DNA from: Adlercreutzia shanghongiae | GTDB lineage: Bacteria; Actinomycetota; Coriobacteriia; Coriobacteriales; Eggerthellaceae | DNA length: 64,000 bases | Direction of reading: 5' to 3' | Assembly (NCBI RefSeq): GCF_035830635.1 | Contig: NZ_JAYMFI010000015.1 | Location: forward strand, 1 to 64,000 | In this document: in pieces, positions 8,743-17,525 of the stretch | How positions within the stretch are numbered: the stretch's first letter is position 1 | Layout: each line of letters starts with the position of its first letter | The notes under the pieces: generated by a model | What the model was told of the DNA's origin: nothing | The model's database searches: none | What the model saw: the letters and a program-made list of their open reading frames with translations, nothing else | Translations under genes and position numbers: made by a program

Positions 8743-9813
8743 ATGGTCAAGGATTACATCGACACCAACGACTTCACCAAGGAGGAGCTGCTCGGCATGG
8801 TAGATCTGGCCATCGCCATGAAGGGGCTCATCAAGGAGGGCGGCGAGTACCCGCTGCTGCTGAAGAACAAGACCCTCGGCATGATCTTCCAGCAGGTGTC
8901 CACCCGTACCCGCATCTCCTTCGAGACGGCCATGACCGACCTCGGCGGTCACGCCCAGTTCTTCGGCCCCGGCTCCATCCAGCTGGGTGGCCATGAGTCC
9001 ATCGAGGACTCCGGCCGCGTCATGGGAAGCCTCGTCGACATCCTCATGGCCCGCGTCGATCGTCATAAGGATGTAGTGAGCTTGGCGAAGTACTCCGCGG
9101 CCCCCGTCATCAACGGCATGAGCGAGTACAACCATCCCACCCAGGAGCTCGGCGACCTCATGACCATGATCGAGAACCTGCCCGTCGGCAAGAAGATCGA
9201 GGACTGCAAGTTTGCCTTCATCGGCGATGCCACCCAGACCTGCGTGTCGCTCATGTTCATCTGCTCGAAGATGGGCATGGATTTCGTGCAGTTCGGGCCG
9301 AAGGGGCATCAGATTCCCGACGGCGCCCTGCATATAGGCACCGATGAGGAGCGCGCTGCCTTTGGCAAGCAGCTCATGGCTATCGGCGAGGAGAACTGCA
9401 AGGTCTCCGGCGGCACCATCACCATTTCTGACGACATCTCCTGCATCGAGGGCGCCGACTTCGTCTACACCGACGTGTGGTACGGCCTCTACGACGAGGA
9501 GGTCTCCAGCTCCAGCTACATGGACGTGTTCTATCCGAAGTACCAGGTGACCTGGGATATGATGAACGTGGCCGGTCCGAACAGCATGTTCATGCACTGC
9601 CTGCCCGCCAACCGTGGCGAAGAAGTGGTGGACGAGGTAATGGACGACCCCGCGCGCAGCTTGTGCTGGGACGAGGCCGAGAACCGCAAGCACTCCATTC
9701 GCGCCATCCTGGCCACTCTCTGCCCCCAGAGCGAGCCCGACGAGCAGAAGGCCACGGCCTACCGCGCCACCATCGATGAGCGCATGGCGGCCCTCGGTAA
9801 GCACGGTCTGTAA
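8743..9813 (+). CDS. ptcA: putrescine carbamoyltransferase
   Basis: The 356-residue enzyme converts N-carbamoylputrescine and phosphate to putrescine and carbamoyl phosphate in the cytoplasm. The start is ATG 8743, behind GAGGAGG at 8731-8737. STRTR (carbamoyl-phosphate loop), HPTQ and HCLPANRGEE are the transcarbamylase motifs. DVWYGLYDEE replaces the SMG-type loop of ornithine carbamoyltransferase, and YGLY with the C-terminal extension marks the putrescine-specific branch. The next genes are an antiporter and agmatine deiminase, which fixes the pathway. An ornithine carbamoyltransferase is the alternative, but the YGLY loop argues against it. Confidence 0.93.
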   Translation: MVKDYIDTNDFTKEELLGMVDLAIAMKGLIKEGGEYPLLLKNKTLGMIFQQVSTRTRISFETAMTDLGGHAQFFGPGSIQLGGHESIEDSGRVMGSLVDILMARVDRHKDVVSLAKYSAAPVINGMSEYNHPTQELGDLMTMIENLPVGKKIEDCKFAFIGDATQTCVSLMFICSKMGMDFVQFGPKGHQIPDGALHIGTDEERAAFGKQLMAIGEENCKVSGGTITISDDISCIEGADFVYTDVWYGLYDEEVSSSSYMDVFYPKYQVTWDMMNVAGPNSMFMHCLPANRGEEVVDEVMDDPARSLCWDEAENRKHSIRAILATLCPQSEPDEQKATAYRATIDERMAALGKHGL

Positions 9814-9826
9814 GACGTACCAGGTC

Positions 9827-9846
9827 GGGGGAGCTGCGGCTCCCCC
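9827..9846 (+). terminator. intra-operon hairpin
   Basis: GGGGGAGC (9827-9834) pairs with GCTCCCCC (9839-9846) between ptcA and the antiporter gene. With no strong U-tail it may reduce read-through or protect the upstream mRNA end. Confidence 0.5.
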
Positions 9847-9876
9847 GCCTTTATCTTCCAAGTAAGGAGCCACACT

Positions 9877-11394
9877 ATGAGTGGTAAGAAGAAATTCTCC
9901 TTCGTGTCCGTTATTCTGTCGGTGATCTGCGTGGTGTTCGTGTGCGAGGCGGCGGCGCCGGCTGCTGCCATCGGCAACCAGCAGTTCTTCTGGTGGATCT
10001 TCCTTATCATCACCTTCCTTCTGCCCTACGGCATGGTGGCGGCCGAGCTCGGCACCGCCTACGACTCTGAGGGCGGCATCTACGACTGGGTGCGCGATGC
10101 TTTGGGCGACAAGTGGGGTGCCCGTATCAGCTGGTACTACTGGATCAACTTCCCGCTGTGGATCGCCAGCTTGGCCACCCTGTTCCCGCCGATCCTCGGT
10201 ATGGTGTTCGGGGCCGACATCGAGTCGAATCTGGTGCTCACGCTGGCCATCGAGATCGCGTTCGTGTGGATTGTCGTGCTCATGAGCTTCTCCAAGGTGT
10301 CCGACTCCGAGTGGATTCTGAACGGCGGAGCCGTCTTGAAGGTGCTCGTGGCCGTGTCGGTGGGTGTGCTCGGTATCTGGTATGCTTGCGCCAACGGATT
10401 TGCCGGATCCATGGCCCCCGAGACGTTCCTGCCCGACGTGACCAACACTGCCGCGCTCGGCTATTTGTCCATCATTATCTTCAACTTCACGGGCTTCGAG
10501 GTGGTCTGCACCTTCGCCAAGGACATGCAGAACCCGGCCCGCGACATCCCGAAGGCCATCATCCTGGGCGGCCTGGCCATCGGCGCCATCTACCTGTTCT
10601 GCGGCTTCGGCATCGGCGCCGCCATCCCGGCCGACCAGATCGACCCCGACTTCGGCATGATCTTGGCCGTAATGACCATGGTGGGCGAAGCCTCCCCCAT
10701 CTTCATCATCATCGCCGTGGTGTTCCTCATCACCCTGTTCGCGAACATGGCCTCCTGGTCCTTCGGCGTGAACGCCGTGGCCCAGTACGCCGCGAAGAAC
10801 CAGAACATGCCGAAGGTCTTCGCCCACGAGAATCCGAAGACTGGCATGCCCACCGGTGCCGCCGTTGTGAACGGCATCGTGGCTACCGCCGTGCTGCTCA
10901 TCCAGCTCATCCCCAACGAGGCCATCTCTAACGGGTTGTTCTGGACGCTGTTCGCCACCTCGGTCGTGTTCCTGCTGCTCACCTACATCCCCATGTTCCC
11001 GGCGTTCATCAAGCTGCGCAAGGTGGACGCCAACCGCCCCCGCGTGTACCGCTTCCCCTTTGCGGGCACGGCCATGACGGTGGTGCTGGCCATCCCGGTC
11101 ATCGAGCTGGTGCTGGCCGTCGTGGCCACGCTCGTGCCGTTCTCGGCCGAGGAAGTAGCGGACAAGGTGCCCATGATCATCATCTTCCTTGTGTTCCTCG
11201 TCATGGGTGAGGTGGTGCGCATCGTGAGCGCCCGCGGTCGCAAGGAAGAGTTCGAGGGCCTCACGCCCGAAATGGCCGCCCAGCGCCTCGCCGAAGAGGC
11301 CGAAGGCGAGGCCGACGAGCTCGCGCCCGCTGACCCGGCCCAGGTAGAGGCCATCCTCGCCGCCGATGGTGGCAAATCTGAGAAGGTCCTGTAG
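9877..11394 (+). CDS. aguD: agmatine/putrescine antiporter (APC family)
   Basis: The 505-residue integral membrane protein has about twelve hydrophobic helices. It belongs to the amino acid-polyamine-organocation family by its helix pattern and the first-helix region (VCEAAAPAAAIGNQQ). The start ATG 9877 follows AAGTAAGGAG. A charged, glutamate-rich tail of about 60 residues is cytoplasmic. Lying between putrescine carbamoyltransferase and agmatine deiminase, it most likely imports agmatine in exchange for putrescine. Substrate choice is inferred from the operon, since APC proteins cannot be told apart by sequence alone. Confidence 0.88.
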   Translation: MSGKKKFSFVSVILSVICVVFVCEAAAPAAAIGNQQFFWWIFLIITFLLPYGMVAAELGTAYDSEGGIYDWVRDALGDKWGARISWYYWINFPLWIASLATLFPPILGMVFGADIESNLVLTLAIEIAFVWIVVLMSFSKVSDSEWILNGGAVLKVLVAVSVGVLGIWYACANGFAGSMAPETFLPDVTNTAALGYLSIIIFNFTGFEVVCTFAKDMQNPARDIPKAIILGGLAIGAIYLFCGFGIGAAIPADQIDPDFGMILAVMTMVGEASPIFIIIAVVFLITLFANMASWSFGVNAVAQYAAKNQNMPKVFAHENPKTGMPTGAAVVNGIVATAVLLIQLIPNEAISNGLFWTLFATSVVFLLLTYIPMFPAFIKLRKVDANRPRVYRFPFAGTAMTVVLAIPVIELVLAVVATLVPFSAEEVADKVPMIIIFLVFLVMGEVVRIVSARGRKEEFEGLTPEMAAQRLAEEAEGEADELAPADPAQVEAILAADGGKSEKVL

Positions 11395-11418
11395 TTTAGC
11401 TTCCGAAAGGATTTCATC

Positions 11419-12624
11419 ATGAAGACCATTTACGAGTCCGAGTCCACCCCCGCCGCCGACGGTTTCTTCATGCCCGCCGAGTTCGCCCCGCAGGATCGCG
11501 TGTGGATAGGCTGGCCCCATCGCACCGACACCTGGGCCCATGGCGCTAAGCCGGCTCAGAAGCAGTACGCTGCCATCGCTCGGGCCATCGCCGAGTTCAC
11601 GCCGGTCGTCATGTGCGCCAACGAGGACGATTACGCCAACTGCAAAGCCGTCTTCGAGGACGATGAGAATGTGACCGTTATCGAGATGACTACCGACGAC
11701 GCCTGGTTCCGCGACACCGGGGCCACCTACGTCATTAACGGTAAGGGCGACAAGCGCGCCTGTGACTGGCACTTCAATGCCTACGGCGGGCTTATCGACG
11801 GCCTGTACTTCCCGTGGAAGGCCGACGATCAGATCGCCTGCAAGATGGCCGAGCTGTCGCACTGCCGCCGCTACCGTCCTGATGACATGATTCTCGAGGG
11901 CGGCTCCATCACCGTGGACGGCGAGGGCACTCTCGTGGTGACCGACCAGTGCCTGCTCTCCCCGGGCCGCACCGCCTCTGCCGTGTTGGCCGACGAGGCC
12001 GACGAGGACACCATCTGGCCCGTCTACGCCAAGAAGTTCCAGCCCTGGAGCGAGGAGTTGCGTGCTTATATGGACGAGCACCTGAAGGCCTATCTGGGCG
12101 TGGAGAAGGTCATCTGGGTGAAGGAGGGCATCGACCCCGAGGAGACCAACGGCCACATCGACGACGTGGCCACCTTCATCGCCCCTGGCGTCATGGCCTG
12201 CATCTGGACCGACGACCCGGACTACCCCTTCTACCGCCAGTGTCATGAGGCCTACGAGACGCTGTCGGGCGCGGTGGACGCGAAGGGTCGCGCCATCAAG
12301 GTGTACAAGCTGCCCATGCCGGTGAACCCGCTGTACATGGATCAGGCCTCCTGCGACACCATCGACGTGGACGAGAACGCCGAGCCCCGCGTGGCCGACG
12401 AGCCGCTGATCGCCTCCTACATGAACTACCTGGTGACCAACGGCGGCGTCATCGTGCCGCAGTACGGCGATGAGAACGACCAGCTGGCCGTGGACGCGTT
12501 GCAGCAGATCTACGACGAGGTGTGGGGCGAGGGCGTCTACAAGTGCGTGGGCGTCCAGTCCGATCAGGTCGTCTACGGCGGCGGCAACATCCACTGCATC
12601 ACCCAGCAGGAGCCCAAGGCGTAA
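11419..12624 (+). CDS. aguA: agmatine deiminase
   Basis: The 401-residue enzyme hydrolyses agmatine to N-carbamoylputrescine and ammonia. It is a pentein-fold guanidine hydrolase. DDAWFRDTGATYVING holds the conserved W-x-R-D-x-G motif, ETNGHIDDVA the catalytic His and Asp, and GGGNIHCITQQEP near the end the nucleophilic Cys. It is some 20-30 residues longer than many family members. The start ATG 11419 follows CCGAAAGGA. It is the last gene of the three-gene operon, and no carbamate kinase follows. Confidence 0.95.
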   Translation: MKTIYESESTPAADGFFMPAEFAPQDRVWIGWPHRTDTWAHGAKPAQKQYAAIARAIAEFTPVVMCANEDDYANCKAVFEDDENVTVIEMTTDDAWFRDTGATYVINGKGDKRACDWHFNAYGGLIDGLYFPWKADDQIACKMAELSHCRRYRPDDMILEGGSITVDGEGTLVVTDQCLLSPGRTASAVLADEADEDTIWPVYAKKFQPWSEELRAYMDEHLKAYLGVEKVIWVKEGIDPEETNGHIDDVATFIAPGVMACIWTDDPDYPFYRQCHEAYETLSGAVDAKGRAIKVYKLPMPVNPLYMDQASCDTIDVDENAEPRVADEPLIASYMNYLVTNGGVIVPQYGDENDQLAVDALQQIYDEVWGEGVYKCVGVQSDQVVYGGGNIHCITQQEPKA

Positions 12625-12690
12625 GGGAAGCTGCGATTCGCCAGCTAGGCGAGAGAAAGTTGAGCGGGCCGAAGTATAGCCTGCACCAAG

Positions 12691-12722
12691 AGAGGGCGGT
12701 TCCGGAAAAGGAGCCGCCCTCT
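12691..12722 (+). terminator. terminator of the agmatine operon
   Basis: AGAGGGCGG (12691-12699) pairs with CCGCCCTCT (12714-12722), 66 bp after the aguA stop. The U-tail is weak. Confidence 0.65.
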
Positions 12723-12750
12723 CTGCGTTAGAATTCCGAGTTGAAAGAGC

Positions 12751-12819
12751 TCCTTTTGAATTTATTGAAACGTACTTAGTATAATTACGATACTACAAAA
12801 AATTCAAAAGGAAATTTCC
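12751..12819 (+). promoter_or_regulatory. promoter flanked by a 13-bp inverted repeat
   Basis: TCCTTTTGAATTT (12751-12763) is the exact inverse complement of AAATTCAAAAGGA (12800-12812). A promoter lies between: TTGAAT (12756-12761), an 18-bp spacer and TATAAT (12780-12785). The right arm contains the Shine-Dalgarno AAAAGGA of the ATPase gene, and GGAAATTTCC (12810-12819) is a perfect palindrome touching the ATG. The layout suggests autoregulation. Confidence 0.6.
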
Positions 12820-14235
12820 ATGGCCTTTGTCGGAAGAGAATGCGAGCTAGCGACCCTTGAGAGGCTCTATGCGACGGGCAAATTTCAGATGCCGGCCATT
12901 TACGGTCGTCGTCGCGTGGGCAAGACGTCGCTCATTGCTCACTTCGTCGAAGGAAAGCCGGCGATCTTCTTCTCCGCGCGAGAGTCGACCGAGCGGGAGA
13001 ACCTGATAGCGCTCAGCGAGGCTATCGCTCGCTTCGAGTCCGGCGGCGCGCTGCGGGAGTCCGACAGGCCGGCGCCCGTTTTCGAGAGCTTCGATCACGC
13101 CTTCGCGTACATTTTCGAGCTTGCGCGCAAGCAGCGCCTCGTCTTCGTTATTGACAAGTATCCCAATTTGGCGCAAAGCTATCGAGCTGTTTCCTCCTTG
13201 CTCCAGCACTGTATCGACAGGGAACATGAGGAAAGTAGGCTGTTCCTCATCCTGTGCGGCTCGTCCATGAGCTTTATGGAGCACCAGGTCATGGGCTATA
13301 AAAGCCCTCTCTACGGGAGGCGAACGGCGCAGATCAAGGTCATGCCCTTCGATATTGTTCAGGCAGCGCGGCTGCTTGAAGGCGTCGGGCTCGAGGAAAT
13401 CGTCTCCTGGTACGGAATTGTCGGCGGCATCCCCTTGTACCTCGAGCAATTCGACAGATCCTTGAGCTTGCAAGAGAATCTCGCGCACAATGTCTTGAGG
13501 CCCGACAGCTTCCTTTACGGCGAGCCGGACTCCTTCCTTCAGCAAGAAGTGCGGGAGCCGGCGCGCTACAATGCCATCATTCGCGCCATCGCCAGCGGGG
13601 AGGGGCGGCTCTCGGATATCTCTAGCGTAGCGGGGATCGATAAAGCTACGATAACGGCCTACCTCAAAGGGCTGATGGAGCTCGGTGTTGTCCGTCGAGA
13701 GCAGCCCGTTGTTGACGCTAATCGGAAGAAAATGCGTTATGTGCTCTCCGACAACCTGTTCCGTTTCTGGTACCGTTTCGTGCCCCATTATCTCACGCCG
13801 TTGCAGGCGGGGCGTTGCGAGGAAGTGGCCAGGCTTATCGTGGGCGACCACCTCTCGACGTTTCTTGGGCCGGTTTTCGAAGACGTCTGTCGACAGTGGC
13901 TCGTGAGCTCGATGGGTGAGGCGGGCGTCCCCTTGATAAACGACATCGGGCGTTGGTGGGGAACGGACAACGAGAGGAAAGAGCAAGCCGAGCTCGACAT
14001 TGTCGCGCTGTGCGACGACGGCTCTATGATCTGCGGGGAATGCAAGTGGCAAAACAAGCTCTCGGATGTCGATGTTCTCCGAACGCTGGAGCACCGAGCT
14101 GGGCTGATCGCGGATGGTAGGGAAGTGCGCCTCTTCCTCTTCTCGAAAAGCGGATTCACCGACCAATGCCGCGAAGCGGCAACACAATCGAGCTGCACTC
14201 TGATTGCGCTCAGCGATATGGGGCTGAGCTCGTAG
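12820..14235 (+). CDS. DUF234-type AAA ATPase with altered Walker B
   Basis: This 471-residue protein is of the archaeal-ATPase/DUF234 type. The order is Walker A (GRRRVGKTS, residues 29-37), Walker B, sensor-like LILCGSS, a winged helix near 250-310 (ISSVAGIDKATITAYLKGL) and a C-terminal nuclease-like DUF234 domain (QAELDIVALCDDG, GECKWQNK). The roles of these proteins are not settled; many sit in mobile or defence regions. Walker B reads VFVIDKYPN: the usual Asp-Glu pair is Asp112-Lys113, with codon AAG at 13156-13158 in place of GAG. ATP hydrolysis may therefore be impaired. The start ATG 12820 follows AAAAGGA. Confidence 0.82.
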   Translation: MAFVGRECELATLERLYATGKFQMPAIYGRRRVGKTSLIAHFVEGKPAIFFSARESTERENLIALSEAIARFESGGALRESDRPAPVFESFDHAFAYIFELARKQRLVFVIDKYPNLAQSYRAVSSLLQHCIDREHEESRLFLILCGSSMSFMEHQVMGYKSPLYGRRTAQIKVMPFDIVQAARLLEGVGLEEIVSWYGIVGGIPLYLEQFDRSLSLQENLAHNVLRPDSFLYGEPDSFLQQEVREPARYNAIIRAIASGEGRLSDISSVAGIDKATITAYLKGLMELGVVRREQPVVDANRKKMRYVLSDNLFRFWYRFVPHYLTPLQAGRCEEVARLIVGDHLSTFLGPVFEDVCRQWLVSSMGEAGVPLINDIGRWWGTDNERKEQAELDIVALCDDGSMICGECKWQNKLSDVDVLRTLEHRAGLIADGREVRLFLFSKSGFTDQCREAATQSSCTLIALSDMGLSS

Positions 14236-14264
14236 AACTTCTGGTGTGCGGACCGATCCCGCAG

Positions 14265-14284
14265 GGGGCGACTTCGGTCGCCCC
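14265..14284 (+). terminator. UUCG-loop hairpin behind the ATPase
   Basis: GGGGCGAC (14265-14272) and GTCGCCCC (14277-14284) enclose a UUCG tetraloop, 30 bp past the stop codon. No U-run follows, so it may be a stabilising or weakly terminating hairpin. Confidence 0.5.
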
Positions 14285-14410
14285 GCAATTATGCTACATG
14301 TCCTGTTCGCGCTTGGGGGGACGGACTGAGGTTCGTTCCTACGGAGAAGAGCCGTCTGCTTTCCCTCCGACTGTCGAGCGGGAATCGACTCGCAAGTACG
14401 CCCGGCGTTC

Positions 14411-15835
14411 TTACGCGCGCAGGAAGGCCTCGTAACCGCGGCGCGCCTCGTAGATGTCGGCCTTGCTGGTGACTTCCCAGGGGGAGTGCATGGAAAGCAC
14501 CGGCACGCCCGAGTCGATGACGTCCATGCCGTACTTGGCCGGGATGTAGGCGATGGTTCCGCCGCCGCCCGCGTCCACACGTCCCAGTTCGGCGGTTTGG
14601 AAGCTGACGTGCGCGTCGTCCATGATGCGGCGCACCTGGGCCACGTACTCGGCCGAGGCGTCGTTGGAGCCGCTCTTGCCGCGGGAGCCGGTGTACTTGT
14701 TGAACACGAGGCCGCGGCCCAGGTAGGCGGAGTTCTTCGCCTCGAAGACGCTCGCGTAGGCCGGATCGAAGCCGGCGGATACGTCCGAGGACAGCATGCG
14801 CGAGCGGGTGAGCGCCCGGCGCAGGGCGATGGGGGAGTCCTCGCCGGAAAGCGCCATGATCTCGGCGATGGTGTTCTCGAAGAACATCGAGGCCATCCCC
14901 GAGGCGCCCACGCTGCCGATCTCCTCCTTGTCCACCAGCACGCACACGGCGGTGCGGGCCGGGATGTCGTCGCCCAAGGCCAGCTGGGCCGCCAGCGACG
15001 TGTAGGCGCACACGCGGTCGTCCTGGCCGTAGCCGATGACCATGGAGCGGTCCAGTCCCAGGTCTCGGGCACGGCCAGCCGGCACCACTTCCAGTTCGGC
15101 GGAGAGGAAGTCCTCCTCGGTGATGCCGTACTTGTCGGCCAGAAGGGCCAGCACGTGGGCCTTCACCGGGTCCTTGGGGGCCTTGTCATCTTCGACTTCC
15201 TTGGAGTCGGGGGAGTCGGCGGTGCCTACGAGCGGCCGGTTGCCCACGAGCAGGTCCAAATCCTCGCCTTCCACCACCTTCGAGCCCTTCTTGTCCATTT
15301 GCTGGGCGCCCAAATGCGGCAGCAGGTCGGTCACGCAGAACACGGGGTCGCCCGCATCGTCGCCGATGTTCACCTCCACCACGGTGCCGTCGGTGGTCGC
15401 CACCACGCCGTGCAGGGACAAGGGCAGCGCCGTCCACTGGTAGTTCTTGATGCCGCCGTAGTAGTGAGTGTCCAAAAGCGCGAAGTCGTTGGCCTCGTAC
15501 AGCGGGTTCTGCTTGATGTCGAGCCGCGGCGAGTCGATATGCGCACCCAAGATGTTCATGCCCTCCGACAACGGCGCGGCGCCCACGTGCACGAGGATGA
15601 CCGCCTTGCCCTGGGCGCAGGCCCACACCTTGGCGCCCGGTCTCACGGGCGTGCCGGCGGCGATGAGGTCGGCCAGCGAGTCGTAGCCGGCGTCCTCGGC
15701 CGCGGCGATGGCGGCGGTGGCGCACTCGCGCTCGGTCTTGTTCTCGGAGATGAAGTCGATGTAGTCGGCCGCCAGCGCCTCGAGCTCGTCCAGCGCCGCC
15801 TCGTCGTAGTTCTTCCAGGCCACGTCGCGTTCCAC
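14411..15835 (-). CDS. M18-family aminopeptidase
   Basis: The 474-residue cytoplasmic metalloaminopeptidase of the aspartyl-aminopeptidase (M18) type removes N-terminal acidic or other residues from peptides. The start is GTG 15835, because GGAAAGGGG lies just upstream and the length then matches the family; the frame extends further but without family similarity. GAHIDSPRLD holds the first zinc ligand and its aspartate, VLVDKEEIGS the catalytic Glu and a metal-ligand Glu, and MHSPWEVTSKAD the last histidine ligand. It is convergent with the ATPase gene and divergent from rubrerythrin. Confidence 0.88.
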   Translation of the reverse strand: MERDVAWKNYDEAALDELEALAADYIDFISENKTERECATAAIAAAEDAGYDSLADLIAAGTPVRPGAKVWACAQGKAVILVHVGAAPLSEGMNILGAHIDSPRLDIKQNPLYEANDFALLDTHYYGGIKNYQWTALPLSLHGVVATTDGTVVEVNIGDDAGDPVFCVTDLLPHLGAQQMDKKGSKVVEGEDLDLLVGNRPLVGTADSPDSKEVEDDKAPKDPVKAHVLALLADKYGITEEDFLSAELEVVPAGRARDLGLDRSMVIGYGQDDRVCAYTSLAAQLALGDDIPARTAVCVLVDKEEIGSVGASGMASMFFENTIAEIMALSGEDSPIALRRALTRSRMLSSDVSAGFDPAYASVFEAKNSAYLGRGLVFNKYTGSRGKSGSNDASAEYVAQVRRIMDDAHVSFQTAELGRVDAGGGGTIAYIPAKYGMDVIDSGVPVLSMHSPWEVTSKADIYEARRGYEAFLRA

Positions 15836-16115
15836 GAAAAGCCCCTTTCCCTGAAGGTTCCGAATGTTCTCGCCCAGTATGCTACGAAACCGCAACGGAT
15901 GGGGCCGGATGCAGGGAAAAACCAGGGACGCTGGCCCATAATGGCCCCAGACGAATGGCCGCCGTAAGGACGTGCGCGCAGCCTGGGCGAGGCGAAATAA
16001 GGGGTTTGTGAAGCCCCTGCGGTTCCGTCGCCTTTCGGGTGCCGCGCGCACTATACTGTCTTGCGGCAAACAATTCGACTGCCGAGCAAGAAGACGAGTT
16101 AGAAGGAGCGATTCC

Positions 16116-16724
16116 ATGAATCTGCGTGACGTTATCCCCACCGCTGAGAACTCCAGCAACTTCAACGTGGTCCCCGAGTCCATCACCGAGGTGGGCACCA
16201 CGCTCGATAACCTGAAGGCCGCCGTCTGCGGCGAGACCGGCGCGTCGGCCAAGTACGCCGCCTGCGCTGTGGCCGCCAAGGAGCAGGGCTTCGACCAGAT
16301 CGCCCGCCTGTTCGAGGCCACCAGCGCCGCCGAGCAGGTCCACATCGGCCTGGAGGCCGGCGTGATTTGCGAGATCGAGCCGGGCTACGAGCGTCCCGCC
16401 GCCCCCGAGGCCGAGGGCATCGCCACCGACCTGAACCTCATCGCCGGCGCCCTGGGCGAGATCTATGAGACCTCCGACATGTACCCGAGCTTCATCAAGG
16501 TCGCCCAGGAGGAGGGCAACAAGAAGGCCGAGATGGTGTTCACCCGCGCCAAGCTCGCCGAGGCCGTGCACGCCGAGCTGTACATGGACGCCTACAACAA
16601 CATCGACGCCCCCACCGACGAGGCCTACTACCTGTGCCCCGTCTGCGGCTACATCCACAAGGGCGACGACTTCGAGAAGTGCCCCATCTGCTTCACCCCG
16701 GCCGACAAGTTCCGCAAGTTCTAA
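16116..16724 (+). CDS. rubrerythrin
   Basis: The 202-residue protein has a ferritin-like di-iron helical domain (EQVHIGLE around residue 75, and HAELYMDAY near 155) followed by a C-terminal rubredoxin domain (CPVCGYIHKGDDFEKCPIC). Rubrerythrins reduce hydrogen peroxide in anaerobes using electrons from NADH-linked rubredoxin reductases. The start ATG 16116 follows AGAAGGAGCG; the frame upstream of it has no family similarity. A strong terminator follows. It appears to be a single-gene transcript. Confidence 0.93.
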   Translation: MNLRDVIPTAENSSNFNVVPESITEVGTTLDNLKAAVCGETGASAKYAACAVAAKEQGFDQIARLFEATSAAEQVHIGLEAGVICEIEPGYERPAAPEAEGIATDLNLIAGALGEIYETSDMYPSFIKVAQEEGNKKAEMVFTRAKLAEAVHAELYMDAYNNIDAPTDEAYYLCPVCGYIHKGDDFEKCPICFTPADKFRKF

Positions 16725-16750
16725 TTCAGCAGCGGAAAACACGCCTTGCG

Positions 16751-16783
16751 AAAGCGGCCGTCCCTCGGGCGGCCGCTTTTTTT
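16751..16783 (+). terminator. rubrerythrin terminator
   Basis: AAAGCGGCCG pairs with CGGCCGCTTT around a 9-nt loop, followed by a T-run. A textbook intrinsic terminator. Confidence 0.92.
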
Positions 16784-16887
16784 CGTGTAGTAGGAGGGGC
16801 GTTGCGAACCAGGTTTTTAGCGGGGGGCGGGGAGGGGCAAAGCGTTCGATCCTTCTTATGCCAGAACGCCCGCGACAACGTGACGGT

Positions 16888-17160
16888 CTACAGGAACTGG
16901 ATGACCAACTTCTTTCCCATGCCGTCGGCGAGTTGCTGCAGCGTTTTCAGCGTGGGGCTCGTTTTTCCCGTCTGCAAACGGCTGAGTGCGCTCTGCTTCA
17001 TGCCGCACCGCTGAGCGAACTCGCTTTGCGTGAGGCCCAGCTCCCTCTCGGCACGAAGAATCGCGAGCCGAATTTCGTGTTCCGGTTGAATCTGCTCCCA
17101 TTCGCGAGCAAAATCGGGGTCTTCCAGTTGTTCTGCAAGATAGTCGTTAAGCGTCGTCAT
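16888..17160 (-). CDS. higA: HigA-type antitoxin (XRE family)
   Basis: The 90-residue protein has a helix-turn-helix of the Xre type at about residues 35-85 (LTQSEFAQRCGMKQSALSRL). It lies one nucleotide behind the toxin gene, the toxin-first order of HigBA systems. It should neutralise the RelE-like toxin and repress the shared promoter at 17526-17550. The N-terminal 30 residues (LAEQLEDPDFAREWE) match the toxin-contacting part of such antitoxins. Confidence 0.88.
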   Translation of the reverse strand: MTTLNDYLAEQLEDPDFAREWEQIQPEHEIRLAILRAERELGLTQSEFAQRCGMKQSALSRLQTGKTSPTLKTLQQLADGMGKKLVIQFL

Positions 17161-17161
17161 G

Positions 17162-17509
17162 CTATGCCCTTTTCTCCCAATCGCGTTTATACCGAAAAGC
17201 TCTTTCCAGCTCTCTCAGGGGAGTCTTTCTCGTCTTTTTCATAAAGCCGTTGGTTACGACGATCTTTCCCCTCTGATAGAAAAAATAGAAGATGCGCGCG
17301 TTGTCTCCTTCTGCTTGGATGCGAAGCTCGAAGACTCCTTGCCGAAGATGGCGCGAGTGCGGCATGCGTAATGTAGGTCCCATCTCCGCAAGAATGGTCA
17401 GGTCAGAGAGGGCTTCGCTGCGTAGTTTGCTTGGGAGCGCGTCGAGAAATTCTCTGACAGGCTCTCTTCCGTTCGGCTTGCAATAAAAGATTACTTCGTA
17501 CTCGCCCAT
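17162..17509 (-). CDS. higB: HigB/RelE-type mRNA interferase toxin
   Basis: The 115-residue protein is a RelE-superfamily toxin of the phage-derived Gp49-like/HigB branch that cuts mRNA on the ribosome. It has VREFLDALPSKLRSEALSDL in the helical hairpin, RHLRQGVFELRIQ in the central strand, and RIFYFFYQRGKIVVTNGFMKK, all typical. The start ATG 17509 is chosen because an upstream in-frame ATG (17524) itself begins the Shine-Dalgarno AAGGAGG. The gene is directly followed by the antitoxin gene. Confidence 0.88.
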   Translation of the reverse strand: MGEYEVIFYCKPNGREPVREFLDALPSKLRSEALSDLTILAEMGPTLRMPHSRHLRQGVFELRIQAEGDNARIFYFFYQRGKIVVTNGFMKKTRKTPLRELERAFRYKRDWEKRA

Positions 17510-17525
17510 CCGATCCTCCTTCATG

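Noticed and set aside
8740..12594. A 1284-codon open frame on the minus strand across the agmatine operon
   Set aside because: It is antisense to three well-supported genes. Its His/Asp/Gly/Val-rich composition is what the complement of GC-rich codons gives.
14486..15967. Plus-strand frame opposite the M18 aminopeptidase gene
   Set aside because: Antisense shadow; the minus-strand gene has all zinc-ligand motifs.
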